64,000 nucleotides of DNA, from the NCBI GenBank assembly GCA_961205875.1, contig OY540813.1, positions 26,445,001 to 26,509,000 of the forward strand, given 5' to 3'. The translations under genes and the position numbers were made by a program. Positions 41,041 through 52,993 of the stretch are shown here, in pieces. Under the pieces are notes generated by a model that did not search any database, was not told the DNA's origin, and worked only from the letters and a program-made list of their open reading frames with translations. Positions within the stretch are counted from its first letter, which is position 1; each line of letters opens with the position of its first letter. Origin of the DNA: Sialis fuliginosa. Lineage: Eukaryota; Arthropoda; Insecta; Megaloptera; Sialidae.

Positions 41041-44000
41041 AAATATAGAGACAAATACACGTAGACGAAACCGCGGGAAAATTATAGTATTTTATAATAA
41101 TAATCAAAATTAAAATTAAATATTTAAAATATTTCTACTATTATAGAAAAAGTAAGTCATATTTCAAATTAATTCATTATTAAAATCAAAAGCAACTAGG
41201 CAAATTCAAGATGTTATTCAAAATTAAAGGATACTTATAAACAATACAGTATTAAAATAATATCAACCAAAGATCCGGAAGTTAGTTTCATGGAAAGCGT
41301 ACTCAGCGTGCTCTTGACATCTATTGCCACGCTTGTTAACTTTCTCGAGTATTCTAGCGTGGAAATTGTAAACACGTAAACTTGTTGCAAAACTTGTGTT
41401 TCATGTATACAGCAGTTATGCGATTTTTGTAACTAACTTTAGTCATCTTAAATAGCAACAAAATACATCTGGAACTGATATTTATATATAATTACATTTA
41501 TGTATAACATAAAGTGCAGTTTGACAACATCGTCAAAAATCAGATGAATTAGTTAAGTGAGTGCAATGAGAAACATGAATCCTTATAACTTATTTACTTT
41601 TATCTATGTTTCTGAAGTTGATAACAAAAAATAATTTTGTCTGCCGTAACGTATACTCTTCTCGTATACTTGGCAAGCAGTTAGGGTATAGCAGAGCAAA
41701 GTTGTATGTTACGCCCGCGCCGGACATAATCCTCTACTCTAGTGTGTGTCAAGATGTACAACTGAATTACATACTTAACAAAAAAGTTTAAGGTCTTATT
41801 TGGACTATTTGGTGTTTAATAGAAAAATGTTTTATGCAACAGAATTAACTCTCAATGTTTTCGACCCTGCACAAAATTAATGAGATTTGACTTTTGATTA
41901 AAGTATTTTGAAAATGATAGTTCAAAGTGTATTGATCAAAAGTTTTAATGGACGCAACCTACGAAACCCCATAATTTCCGCACCGAAACATTTTATGATT
42001 TTTTTAAAGTAATAGAAATAAATTTACTTTAGAATTTTTCATAAAACCAACCCAAAACAAACTTTAAAAATCACAAAAAGCTATAAAAATATTTTTTTTG
42101 TATTCTTTGGCTAATTCTAAGCACTTTTTACTTGGCATATTTTTCAAAAAGTTGATCATTAAAAACTGAATAAACATTCGTTTCTAGTTTAATGATGCTC
42201 ATCAAAAATATAAAGTGCACATGTTTTGTATTGCCTTGCTAAGCACAAATATGGTAGCTGTATTTAGATGAAAGTAAAGAAAATTCAGTTTGTATTTTTA
42301 AATTGTTGCCCTGCATTTAATACTTGCTAAAATTATAAATAAATTGTTTATCTAAAGTATTTTCTTCGGGCAAATTCGTTTTTTAATTAAAAATGTGATA
42401 GAATGAATATTCCTTATTAAAAAAGCAGTTAACATTTTACAGATTTGTAAACTTACTTGATTTTACTATGCTACTTTACTGTAACTACTCTTTACTTACG
42501 ACATAATTATGATATCTGCACCCAGATACCATAATTATGTCTAAGTAAATTATTAGTTATGTGAAAACGGCTTAGTAAAGTTTAGTCGTTTAGCTTTGCT
42601 TTTTTATTGTATCTACATTAAATATTCTAAAAATTAAGTAAAACTGCGTTAAATCTGGTTTATATTATGTAGTTTTTAAAATTAAAAGACATAAACCAAT
42701 TTTTGTCACATTGTCAATAGATTATTAAAAATTGTATAGTAGATATAAAACAATTCTTAGTAAACTGCAGATACAACAATATAATCTAGTACCTAATTCA
42801 AGTCTAATATGCAGATTAAAAGTGATTTTTATTTAAAAAAAAAAACAAGTATATATACCATATTTAACACTAGTAAGATGCAGGAAGAAATAGATAATGC
42901 CACTTTGTACTTAACTCAATTTTGACAAAATTGTCAGATACCACATACATATGTGCTTAACAGTGCTGTATATACAAGAACTTTAATTTTAATCGTCAAT
43001 GGTAATATTTTAAAACTAACATGACCATAAACAACCTATTCAAACAATAATTTCAATTACCTGTCCTTAAAAACACATTAATGTTATTTATCTCGCACGA
43101 ACACTTTACTTCCAAAACAAAAATGTAATTTACTGCCCAATCAGGCGAGATAAAACAACAATGGAAAACGAATAAATATTTGCTTTTATTATAGCACTGT
43201 CCATACCGAGTATGGCACTCACAGCATTAAAAGAAGAAATAACAATTAAATGAAACAATTATTATACAAAGGGAATACAGAGAGTCATTGAACGACATAA
43301 TTGGCCTACAAGTGTGATTGCTTCTGCTCATTACAGCCCACATGCGTGTGACCTTAACCTAACTCAATCAAAGCACCCTTAGAATTTATTCAATGAAACG
43401 CGAAAATCCAGAGATCTATTTGAATTATAAGTAAAAAGTACAGCTATTTGGATTTTTTGTTGGTTGCGTATAAAATACTAAATTATTAACTGTTACCATC
43501 GGAGTTAGTAAGGTTAAGCAGTACAAAGGTGTTAGTATGCAATTATTGCTTTGGAACATGAACAAAATTTCGTTATTGATAGTTTTTATTTGAATCGTAC
43601 AGACATTTACCAATTAGCTCTATTGTGGTTAATATCTTTGGAGGGCTATGATTTTTAATTATTTAAAATATGGGTGATTTCCAATTTGTTTTAAGGAGAG
43701 TAAGAAGAATGGGTAGTTTTATTTGTATATTTACAAAAAAGGATGCATTGAATAGGTATATTTACTTATTGACATTAATAAAATAGTTATTTTATTTACT
43801 AGCAGAACATAATAAAATACGTATAGCATGAAAAGTTTTTATTTATGAAATCATAATAAGATATTTAAATATGTTAATTAACATTACAATACCGATTATT
43901 TGACCGTGAAACTGGATAAAAAATGTGCAATGAAAAACACAAATGAAAAAGAAAAACTATATTCTTATTTATATCTGAATACTTATTATTACAAAGAAAA

Positions 44001-44108
44001 ACACAGGGACAAAGGGAAAAAATGTTGTAGGTATGTGTAAATTATTTTCTACAAAAATATGTTTTCCTATATATTCGTTAACATCAAATAGAACATTTCT
44101 ACTAATTA
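41041..44108. other. AT-rich DNA; no gene; one strong hairpin
   Basis: About 3 kb with few repeat hallmarks. 'GTTACGCCCGCGCCGGACAT' near 41710 is a small GC-rich patch. The frames at 41606-41791 and 43425-43613 have no domain. The hairpin at 42491-42549 is listed separately. Confidence 0.45.
42491..42549. other. Strong ~27-bp stem hairpin
   Basis: TTTACTTA, a bulged C, GACATAATTATG and TATCTG on the left pair with CAGATA, CATAATTATGTC and TAAGTAAA on the right, around a loop of about 4-6 nt (CACC). There is one bulge and one A/C mismatch. Outer flanks also offer some pairing (TTTACT/AGTAAA). The size is near the short end for an insect miRNA precursor; the loop is small. It may equally be a tiny MITE or a chance palindrome. 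Confidence 0.5.
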
Positions 44109-44335
44109 CACAACCATACACAAAAAAAGTATATAACTTTTTTGGAGACCTTTGTATTTTGAGGCGCTGGATCCAAATTTGAGATCAAAATAGCATTTTA
44201 TCCATTTCATTTTGAAAATAACCTCGAAATACCAAATTTTCGAGTATATGAAAATTAGGTTTTTCGAGATTATTTTCAAAAGTGCTCATACAATGGTCTC
44301 CGAAAAAGTTCATAACCTTTTTTTGTGTGGCTGTG
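44109..44335. mobile_element. 227-bp MITE, TTA-flanked
   Basis: The left end CACAACCATACACAAAAAAA and the right end, reverse-complemented CACAGCCACACAAAAAAAGG, continue as TTATGAACTTTTT.GGAGACC over about 43 bp. TTA lies outside both ends (44106-44108, 44336-44338). No coding frame. The TTA duplication suggests the PIF/Harbinger group. Confidence 0.75.
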
Positions 44336-44353
44336 TTATTATTAATCATTTAA

Positions 44354-45061
44354 GGGGGCAGACTCAATTAGAATTTTGAAAAAATCCTTTTTTTTGTATA
44401 TTCTCAAAGTAGAATATTTCAAAAGTATTCTCTGAAAATTTCAGGCAAATATCCTAGAATAGACGATTCACTGTAAGTTCCAAAATAATTTTTTTATCTG
44501 CATGCAAATCGTACTCAAAACTTTAAACGCGTTTTTCTCGAAACCATGTTTTCGAAGTCGGTGATCACTGTAACGTGAGAACGGTTTTGTCGATCGGTTT
44601 GAAATTTTTCTCACTTATTCTATACATAATTGTCCTCTGGATGGACGAAGGATTTTTTTTGACGATTATTTTTTTATAGCCGAAAATGCGAGTGAATTTT
44701 TATTAAAAAAAAAACTTTACGACTTCCAACGTCCGCCATTTTGTGAAAATTCAACATTTTTCAAATCCCTTCGTCCATCCGAAGCATTATGTCATTAGCT
44801 AATGATCCCTTTTGTTTTTTTTTATTTCAGATGATCTAGTGACGAGCAGCAATGATCACGGCAAACCACTTTTTTTGGACCCCTCCAAAATTTGCTGTAT
44901 CCCACTTATTTTTTAATATTTTGCCATAAAATTTTTTTTATATATTCTGTAAATACATATATTTCATGTGGAAAAACATTTGTTATTAATTATTTTAATG
45001 CGTGGCCAAAAAAAATCCTAAAAAATAGCTTTTTTTAGATGTCCCAACTGGGTCTGCCCCC
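44354..45061. mobile_element. 708-bp element flanked by TTAA (piggyBac-like?)
   Basis: Ends GGGGGCAGACTCAATTAG and, reverse-complemented, GGGGGCAGACCCAGTTGG. TTAA lies directly outside each (44350-44353, 45062-45065), the duplication made by piggyBac elements. The terminal GGGGG is less typical of piggyBac, which usually begins CCC, so TA duplication with an A-extended end is an alternative reading. No transposase frame, non-autonomous. Confidence 0.65.
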
Positions 45062-45074
45062 TTAAAATCGAGAC

Positions 45075-45152
45075 TCTCGATCGATCTAATCACGGTCTTG
45101 GTCTTATTTCAAACCAAGACCGAGAAAAGTCTCGTCTCTTTGAGCAGTCCTA
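45075..45152 (-). mobile_element. One end of the GTCTCGTCT hAT-like family
   Basis: On the minus strand it begins TAGGACTGCTCAAAGAGACG then 'AGACTTTTCTCGGTCTTGG'. TAGGACTG and the GAGACGAGAC words match the element at 36640-36951. The other end is not evident. It abuts the right edge of the TTAA-flanked element. Confidence 0.6.
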
Positions 45153-45745
45153 AAAAAATTATTTCGTACCATGTGAAACACAAAATTAAATAAATTCTCC
45201 AAATATAATATATCATCCATTTGATAAACTACGACTATAAATCGCACTACATACTTTTATTGACTGGATATCACAAAATTCTTTCTACAAAGATATTACG
45301 TGTATGACCGTCTCGTGTATCGGTATCGTCGTCAGACAATAGACTCGTGAGCCGATTACACGCTCCGACACAATAAAAGTAGACATCGTACGCGGGTTCC
45401 GGCGCGCACAAGTTTAGTACACATTTAATAGTATTATTACGGCGATTTCATTGCGTTGTTCATCAAGTACTTCAAAATGCCATTCAATTTACTCCCACAA
45501 AGTGATAGATACTATGCAATATGTGCAGTATATGCAGTTACATTGAAACTATAGTTAATTACAAAATTGCTTCAAGGTGCATAATTTAAGCAATAAAAGT
45601 TCAACAAAGGAATCATTACTGTTACGTTATTTATTAGAAATTAAGATTCTTATATAAACATAAGTTATGTATATATGGGTGTCCTATATTAAACTATATG
45701 ACAACATATTTTCGGATCTATCAAGTATTGAAAAAAAATGTTTTA
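45153..45745. other. Spacer with a GC-elevated patch
   Basis: 'GACCGTCTCGTGTATCGG' and 'GTACGCGGGTTCCGGCGCGC' at about 45305-45420 stand out from AT-rich flanks. No frame, no terminal repeats. Possible regulatory DNA, low confidence. Confidence 0.25.
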
Positions 45746-45995
45746 TTTCCGGTATTATAAAGGAGCTAACAAATTTGTAAGCTTGCAAGCACTTTCAAAT
45801 GAGGTATTAATGTTGTGATATAATTTATGGATTTGTTATGGAATTTAAAGCAGTGATACTTCAACTTATTATAACACAGTTGACGCCTTTGACCGTACAA
45901 AATAATTTTCACTTTATCACCACTGTTTTAATTCCATAGGTGTTTATTTACCACGCGTCAAACACTTCATGAAACTTCAAGAGAACATCTTTACA
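45746..45995 (-). mobile_element. Truncated copy of the 308-bp TTA MITE
   Basis: It starts TTTCCGGTATTATAA next to TTA (45743-45745) and matches the reverse complement of 2571-2878 through 'AAGCACT.TCAAATGAGGTAT', 'CAGTGATACTTCAACT' and 'ATCACCACTGTTTTAAT'. It fades at about 45995, before the far terminus. Confidence 0.7.
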
Positions 45996-46149
45996 TGTTC
46001 ACTAAAGAATTAAACCCCTTTATCCCCGGGTGTGGGGGTTGGGACTATTTTTCCCACGATGTACAACACATGAATAAACGTATTCCGTAAGTCTGCCTAG
46101 TGCTCAGATGGGGCAGAAAAATATGTCATCAGCTCTTGTACTAAAATAA

Positions 46150-46366
46150 ATTATACTAATAATTAGTTTAAATGTCCACCATTTTGACACCTATTGGCCG
46201 ATTGTCATCAAATCACGCTGTTAGACAGTTAAATGTATATATGTAGATTAATATTCAAAAATGGTCGTAATCAAATATCAACACATATTTCTAATTCACT
46301 ACATTTAATTATTATTTTTTTTCATTACTGGGCTCCTTGCCAAGACTGGTGCCACTACCATATAAT
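46150..46366 (+). mobile_element. MITE family D, truncated copy
   Basis: Shares 'CCACCATTTTGACACCTATT' and 'GGCCGATTGTCATCAAAT' with 9620-9665, and ends 'CCAAGACTGGTGCCACTACC' like the family's right terminus. The left end is missing. Confidence 0.6.
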
Positions 46367-46596
46367 AGTTTTCTAATGTCCTAAAGTCAAAAATAATAGA
46401 ACAACTAATTTGACAATTTGAATTTAGTTGCATTTGTTTCCAAGACAACATTAAATCCAGATACACACAGACAAGCACAGCCACCATACGGAAATCAACC
46501 TTTCTTTACGTTTTGAAGGTAGTACAATCTGATCTTATCTCGGACACGATTTTTCGACGGTATTACAATTTCTTTCAGAACATGGAAGTAAAAATC
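46367..46596 (+). mobile_element. Dispersed repeat family E, internally deleted copy
   Basis: Matches the start (TAGTTTTCTAATGTC, TTTGACAATTTGAATTTAG) and the end (GCCACCATACGGAAATCAAC, CTTTACGTTTTGAAGGTAG, GAACATGGAAGTAAAAA) of 13137-13731, lacking the middle. It begins directly where the family D copy ends. Confidence 0.6.
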
Positions 46597-47540
46597 AACA
46601 TACATATTTATAATTTGCTATATAGGTTATTACGTATGTTTATATATAGGTATAAATATATTTATTGAAAATTGATTAAATCAGTTACCAAATCCGAACA
46701 TATTAATTAATAATACACTATTTTAATCAGCTTACTGAATTCAAACATATATAACTCTAACATAAAATATGCAAAATTGTTATACATAAAATTAATATAC
46801 ATTAAATAATTTACTTGGCTCATTTAATACAAGCACATAATCACGAAATTTTAATTATTCTATTATTATTATTCCAAACAGCATACTATGCTTTTGCATA
46901 TTTTAATAAATAGTAATACATACAACAAATAAACTGAAAATGGATTAAGCACGAAGTTTCGTATAAATATACAAATTAATATTGTTTTCAAATAATATTT
47001 ATTTTATAACGGTTTGCATAAAATTATCGTTCATATTTAATTTATTTACGGAGAAATGTATACATTTAATTAATTTATTTTATTTAGGTCAATGGGTGGC
47101 ATATTTTTATTTAAAAAATAATACCACATATTTAATAATGTACTTGTACTTGCTTTATTTTTAAATAAAAGAATCTACATGTTATTTTCCAGCAAAAGAA
47201 ATATTGACAGACAAACACATAGACATTTTTATAAAAATCTGTTTTGGATTCAAGGATCGATACGTAAATAATAAACCCTATGTTATTACTAACATAACTA
47301 AAAGTGCAAATTATATTTAAATCATTAAAACGACATATAAACAAAACATTGGTACAAAATTTATACTTCAACAAATTTAAATATTTTCCTATCTGAACTC
47401 TACAACCTTTTTCACGGATAACCCACAACTTCTTACAAGATTTCAGCTTCCCTGCACCTCAATATATTCTCGATTATTTCTATAGACATATCATTTAATT
47501 ATCTTTGACAAAAGACAAAAACCACTTATACCAATTCATA

Positions 47541-47588
47541 TACAAATATATGTATTTGTATATATACAAATATATGTATTTGTATATA
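47541..47588 (+). repeat. Two units of a 24-bp palindromic repeat
   Basis: TACAAATATATGTATTTGTA plus TATA occurs twice head to tail. Each unit is itself nearly palindromic. Confidence 0.85.
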
Positions 47589-47929
47589 TACAGACTGTTC
47601 CAGCCTCGAAGGACCAGAATTTTTTTTCGTAAATGGCCTCGTTACGAGATATGAAACAACAGAAACAAATATAATATCTATGTGTAAATATAAAATATAC
47701 ATATTTTTGTTCTTGTCAACTGTTGAATCAACAAAATTTTTCATATTTGACTATTTCGTTATTTACACTAACATAATTGAAAAACCGTGTTATGCTGAAT
47801 ACATTTATCTTACTAAAATTTTAGTCGAGCTATTTAAATCGACAATATTTTATCTACAATTCTTGAAATCATTTTTTCTGAGGATACATACATACCTTGT
47901 TATTTTATTAATAATCGCATAAGGTAGGC
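47589..47929. other. AT-rich DNA with a possible element end
   Basis: 'ACAGACTGTTCCAGCCTCG' at about 47590 resembles ACAGGGTGTTCC-type ends of Tc1-like MITEs, but no partner was found. The 80-residue frame 47680-47922 has no domain. Confidence 0.35.
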
Positions 47930-48010
47930 CAGAGGTCTGCAAATTTTTATGCCAGGCCCCCTTTTTGTTCAAAACACAAACCTGATCCCACTCCCATAGT
48001 TCACAAAATT
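47930..48010 (+). mobile_element. hAT-like end fragment
   Basis: CCAGAGGTCTGCAAATTTTT then 'ATGCCAGGCCCCC'. CAGAGGTCTGCAAA...GCCAGGCCCCC is a familiar hAT MITE terminus. The second end was not found. Confidence 0.45.
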
Positions 48011-48369
48011 GTTATAAATATTTGGTATTGGGAGGGGGTATGTCAATGAAAATTTTGAAATATAAAAATAAGATGTATACCGTGTGTTAAAAATAACACG
48101 TTACGATTTTTTATGTCGAAAAGTAAACAGCTGTTACAGAAAAACTTTTCAGGCAAAAATTATTTTATTTGGACGGGGGAAATATTATGTTGTATGTTTT
48201 TTTTATATAGTTACTTTTTTAATGAGAAACTTTATTTTTGTTTTCAGTATTTGATTCTACGTGAAAAAATAAAAACTATTACCCGAAATTTTATTATATT
48301 GGCGTAATTTATTTAATTTGTTTTTTAATAAATGAATATTTCGAATGCGAGCAAATGAACATACAACCG

Positions 48370-48604
48370 GGCCGATAAATCTAGCGTAGCTAATCATATG
48401 ACAACATTAAATTACACAACAGATATAAGTAATTTAAAACTAATTAAAACATGCAGTAATAATAATCAATTAGACGTAGCAGAAAGCTTAGAAATCTTGA
48501 GCGCTTGGATTTTTAATAGTGGTACCGGAGCTATCTCAGCTTCAGTCCTTCTAGACCTTTTAGTCGATTGGTCTGAATTATTGAAGCGAGATAAGCCATT
48601 TTAA
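48370..48604 (+). pseudogene. Retroelement fragment: GIY-YIG-like carboxy end
   Basis: The frame reads DKSSVANHMTTLNYTTDISN, then LKLIKTCSNNNQLDVAESLE, then ILS. This follows the pattern 'S.(F/V)A.H(L/M)...NH......LK(I/V)(L/I)......L...E..EI' seen at the end of GIY-YIG endonuclease domains carried by some insect retroelements (Penelope-like and related). The Glu in ESLEI would be the conserved late glutamate. The frame opens upstream of its first Met at 48398 and ends with TAA at 48602. No reverse transcriptase or GIY/YIG motif was found upstream, so this is a 5'-truncated piece. A chance match is possible. Confidence 0.45.
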
Positions 48605-49550
48605 TAGAAATATAGGTTTTGACCAAGACTGTATCAGTCTGGAACTGTTAGGCTCCTAATGAGTTTGTGTTTAAAGTGTATTTTAAGTAATAGATGATCT
48701 TGTAGTCGGTCGTATTACACATTACAAAAAACCTAGCAAACTTATATTCAAAGGTAATACAAAAATCATGTAATTTCTAAGTAACATCTTTTTCGACAAA
48801 ATTTGCCAGATTCTTCGAAATTGGAACACCTTGTATACTATATTTCTTTAAGATTTAAGACCTCATTCATATACACTCATGTGTATTATATTAAATAACC
48901 ATACATAGATCCATTTCAATCTACAACAGTATGTACACATATATTAATTACATTCACATTTCTTAGCTAATGTTGGTATTCTACAAGAGCTAATTAAATC
49001 TAAATTTACACTTCAAACTAATTACAATGGAGTTACAAGAACGTACGTGTAACTATTACAATATACTTCCGTTACCACCATGATATTAAATTGAACAAAG
49101 AATGGTGATAAAGAAAAACTTTATAAATAAATATCAATGATACCTATTACATTTTTTAAATTAGTATGTATATTAGAATGTAAAATTAATGTAAAACTGG
49201 ATAGTTTTTAATCTATATTATACTAGTATTTCAAAATTTTCTCTAAGAACATTGACACAATTCCACAACGGCGAGTGTGATGGTACATTAATTGTACGTA
49301 CCAACATCATAACTGCCGTTAATTATCCTTCTGTAACAGAAAAATTATGTTTCCTATAGAATTATTTTGGATGAAAATTCTGTGCCTGTGAATGATATTT
49401 TCATTAAAAAAAATTAAAGGAAAATCATCTGAATCATGTAAACCAATGATTCAAAAACAAATAATTCCAATCAAATACAAACAAAATAAACAATCGTATA
49501 TGTATAAAGAAGTATAAAACTCATTTACCTATTATACAACTTCCATCCAA
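48605..49550. other. AT-rich DNA, nothing firm
   Basis: 'TTCGAAATTGGAACACCTTG' then TATA at about 48820-48842 has an end of ACAAGGTGTTCC type on the minus strand, a possible solo Tc1-like terminus. Otherwise no features. Confidence 0.4.
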
Positions 49551-49737
49551 CTAATATTATAAATGCGAAAGTAACTCTGCTTGTCTGTTTGTTACCTTTT
49601 CACGGCTAAACCGATCTTTATGAAATTTGGCAGAGATAGCTTGCATCCTGAGGAGGGATACAAGCTACTTTGAATCCCAAAAATGATTAGATAAAAAATA
49701 CAAATTCCACGTGAACGAAGTCGCAGGGAACAGCTAG
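49551..49737 (+). mobile_element. Short non-autonomous element ending GGGAACAGCTAGT (Helitron-like?)
   Basis: It opens 'AATATTATAAATGCGAAAG', includes 'TCACGGCTAAACCGATCTT', 'GAAATTTGGCAGAGATAGC' and 'TTGCATCCTGAGGAGGG', and closes 'CACGTGAACGAAGTCGCAGG' then GAACAGCTAG|T. The same closing words end 60365. A 3' terminus of CTAG before T is what Helitrons show. Elements of this text are widespread in Lepidoptera. No coding capacity. Confidence 0.6.
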
Positions 49738-52559
49738 TCTACTATAAAATAGTTAGGTATCTATACCTTTAACAAATATATAAAATTAGCTTAAAAATAT
49801 TTTTTAACGCAGAAAGTCATTGCAATATAAATAAACATTTTGACTAGAATAATGATTTGTAAATAATAACAAATAATATTGTTTATAATAACTAAATAGA
49901 TTGTATCATTTATTGTTGTTATTTTTAAAGTTTTATGTCATGTTGGAAACAAAACGCTCATATTCTGTCTTTTATTTTTCTCTTCCAAAGTTTTTCTTGG
50001 GAGGTATTAAAGCAAACAATGTATACAACACATAAAATATAATTCTCTTTTACAATTTAATTCGAAAGAAAAACTAAGTAACGTATCACATGTCACTGAG
50101 TCGGATAAGTTTGTCAGAAAGTTAAACCATAAATCATTTTTTTCTTAGGCACGGTCTCCGAAAAAGTGAAAAGATAATACGTAATATAAAAACACCTAAA
50201 CTACAGATATTTAGTCGTCTTAGTGAAAAGAAAATCCGGTGGAGGATAGACTAAAAAACTGTTTCCCTTTATCAGTGGTGTAACTTCCGTCTTGGAATTA
50301 TAGTTAGTTATTATAACTTATCTTTACAAACACTAAATAGTTAATATCGGTACACATGAGCGTAGTTCTTCTATGTTTTTAATTAAAGCTATAACAAAAG
50401 CAGATGCCACTTTTTGGAAAATTTCTGTTTTTAACTGATATACATATGTCAAAAAAGCATAAGTATATAGATTTTCTGTGGTAAAATTTGTCATGCGTGA
50501 GTCAAGCTTTGTATATTAGTGCCCCGTATTCTAATTTTAAAACTTTAGCAAAGAATAATCAATTAAGTATTCAGATATTAGTTAAAATGTTATCGAAAAG
50601 GTGGTAGCATAATGTATTTTTCATTTTTACTATATCCTAAGTTTGGTCTATAATTTACTATAATATACCAAACATCAGTTTTCAAGATCAAACAGTTCAG
50701 TATTTAGATGATAGTGATAGACAGACAGATGAACAGACTAACACAGTGTTTATTTTTGTTTTTACAAAGTCTCTAAATTGAATTTTCTATTAGTCAGTAA
50801 ACTTTAATTTTTCTCTCCTGAAATATTTGGAAAAGATACATTTCTGGTTTTGCCATAGAACCAAAAAAATATAAAAGTGTTATACATAGTTAATTGAATT
50901 TGATACTTTAATTTTTCAAAACATTGAAGATGTTCATTATTAATTATAAAAAAATATATTTTTCTTTACCACACATATAGAAAAAATATCACATTAAATG
51001 TAATCATACAAAAAAGAAAGTACTGAGAAGAATATATATATCTAGCAACCTCCATTACTAAATTATTTAAAAGGACATTACACCTGTAAGGTAATATAAA
51101 TACTATTATCATTTTAAATAACGATACGACTTATTTGTTCCAATATACATAGACAAAAAAACTTTTAGTATAAATAATAAATTTTCTTTATTTCTTACCC
51201 TTTGGATTAAAATGTTTAAAAAGTTATGAAATTTAGGTAAGTATACAAAATAATACATAATAAAATATAATTAATATTTTATCTACGCCACTGTTCTTCA
51301 CATTTTCCTCTGTAATAAAGAAATCTGAAAATTTATGAACCTAGCTAGATAATTAAAAAGACTCAACAAAACTTAAGTTTGAAACTTTAAAGAGGGTTTG
51401 AATTATTGAAAAGTTTATTTCAAAACGAAATCATTTCCTATAATTCTCACTAATTTTATTTTTTAATAGAGGGCATTCATTTGAATCTCTCGCTCCCGTC
51501 TGAAATATACAATTAATTTGTGTTTCATTTTCAGAATTATGTACATTAACGTAATACATTATTTTGTAGATGTTCTAAAAATAAATGAAAGTTTCTTCAT
51601 TACAACTTTAAATTGAAACACAAATATACAAGTTTTATTATAATGAATAGATAGATAGAAAATTATAGTTTACTTTTTTCAAACACAATTAGCGTTGCTT
51701 ATTATGTTCACTGATTAATGTGTCCAATTTCTAATGGATTGTAATAAACATACATGTAGGTATATTTCACCGGCTATAAGAATCACATCGCTGGTTATTA
51801 TTTAAAAAATGCCCGTCAAACTCATATTTTGAATCTTGTTTATTCCGGGAATAATGCTTAATAATTTGCAAAAGAACAAGGCCCATGAAACTACATCCTG
51901 TCCAAAATTTTAATTCCATTAGATTGGATTTTTCTAGTATTTGTGGTAAATATACAAAAATGTTCTCACCCTTAAATTTAATATTACTTTCTCATTCAAA
52001 TTTTTATCTACAAATGTACAAATAAAACTAAACCTACTTTTTTTTAATCTTAAGAAAAAAGAACAGATCTTAGATGCCCCGACCGCTGCAAAAATATAAC
52101 CATTTGTTGAATAACTAACCTTGTAAAAATTTAATCCCTTACCTCGGGGCTCTATACGGTTGCCTTATTTGCTTGCTATATAACGCGCCACTGTCCTTTA
52201 CTATAGTCCTATTCTCGCGAGGCCCACAACTAGCGCCTTATGCGCTTGTTCATAAGTACGGCTCTGTTTGTAACAATTCAAAGCATAATAATTTTCTGCA
52301 ATTTTTTTATAAGTAATTAGTAAAAACTTATTTTATTGTTTATGACCAAATTTAAGGACGATAAAACTAATGTGTAAATTATAAATAACAAATTTTACTC
52401 GAGAAATATAAACCAAACTAAATACTTGTATATTAGGTATAATTAAATTTAAATCATATAGACGTGCTAATTTGTTTAAATAAAAAAACTCCTATTACAT
52501 TCAACATCGGATGAAATATTTAAACAATATATAATAATTTAGTAACATTCACAAAAAAC
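49738..52559. other. AT-rich DNA, no gene seen
   Basis: About 2.8 kb with no domain-bearing frame. 'ATAGACAGACAGATGAACAG' near 50710 is a short degenerate GACA stretch, likely a repeat fragment. 'AACTAGCGCCTTATGCGC' and 'CTATATAACGCGCCACTGTC' near 52170-52250 may be a worn hAT end (GCCACTG). Confidence 0.45.
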
Positions 52560-52850
52560 GTATCCGCGACGCGTAGGTTATATTTTTTCCTGAGCTCGCG
52601 AGACAGTTTCTTTCGGACGTGTTAAATTACGTGAGGACATGCCTCACTTTAGGGGTGTAACAAAAACCGTTCTGCATTGTCCTTGCCTGGCTGAACCCTT
52701 GTTGAACACATACGTCGAGGATTAGCATTTAATATGGAAGCAACCGCACAAGCGAAAATACGGCCCTTTGCTACACTTTATAATTAATCCACCACCACGG
52801 AGTAGTACAACCGGTATCGAATACAATCTGAGATAATATGCAATATTATA
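52560..52850. other. GC-elevated unique segment, candidate regulatory DNA
   Basis: 'GTATCCGCGACGCGTAGG', 'GAGCTCGCGAGACAG', 'CATTGTCCTTGCCTGGC' and 'CCACCACCACGGAGTAG' stand in AT-rich flanks. No frame and no copies seen. Nature unknown. Confidence 0.25.
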
Positions 52851-52865
52851 TTTCGTTTAGCTCTG

Positions 52866-52993
52866 TATACAGGGTGTGAATTTTAAGTTGACAAGGAAAT
52901 ATTTCGACAGGCATTCATTTTAGAAACAAATGTAACTGGTCAAAGTTGTGTGGTTTCGAGAGGAAAATATCACTGTAAACATTTTAGTAAATA
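52866..52993 (+). mobile_element. Solo ACAGGGTG end
   Basis: ACAGGGTGTGAATTTTAAG preceded by TAT, the style of Tc1-like MITE ends. A partner end was not found before the next element starts. Confidence 0.3.

Noticed and set aside
47526-47744. Minus frame with repeated IQIHIFVY peptide
   Set aside because: It is the translation of the 24-bp palindromic tandem repeat, not a protein repeat.
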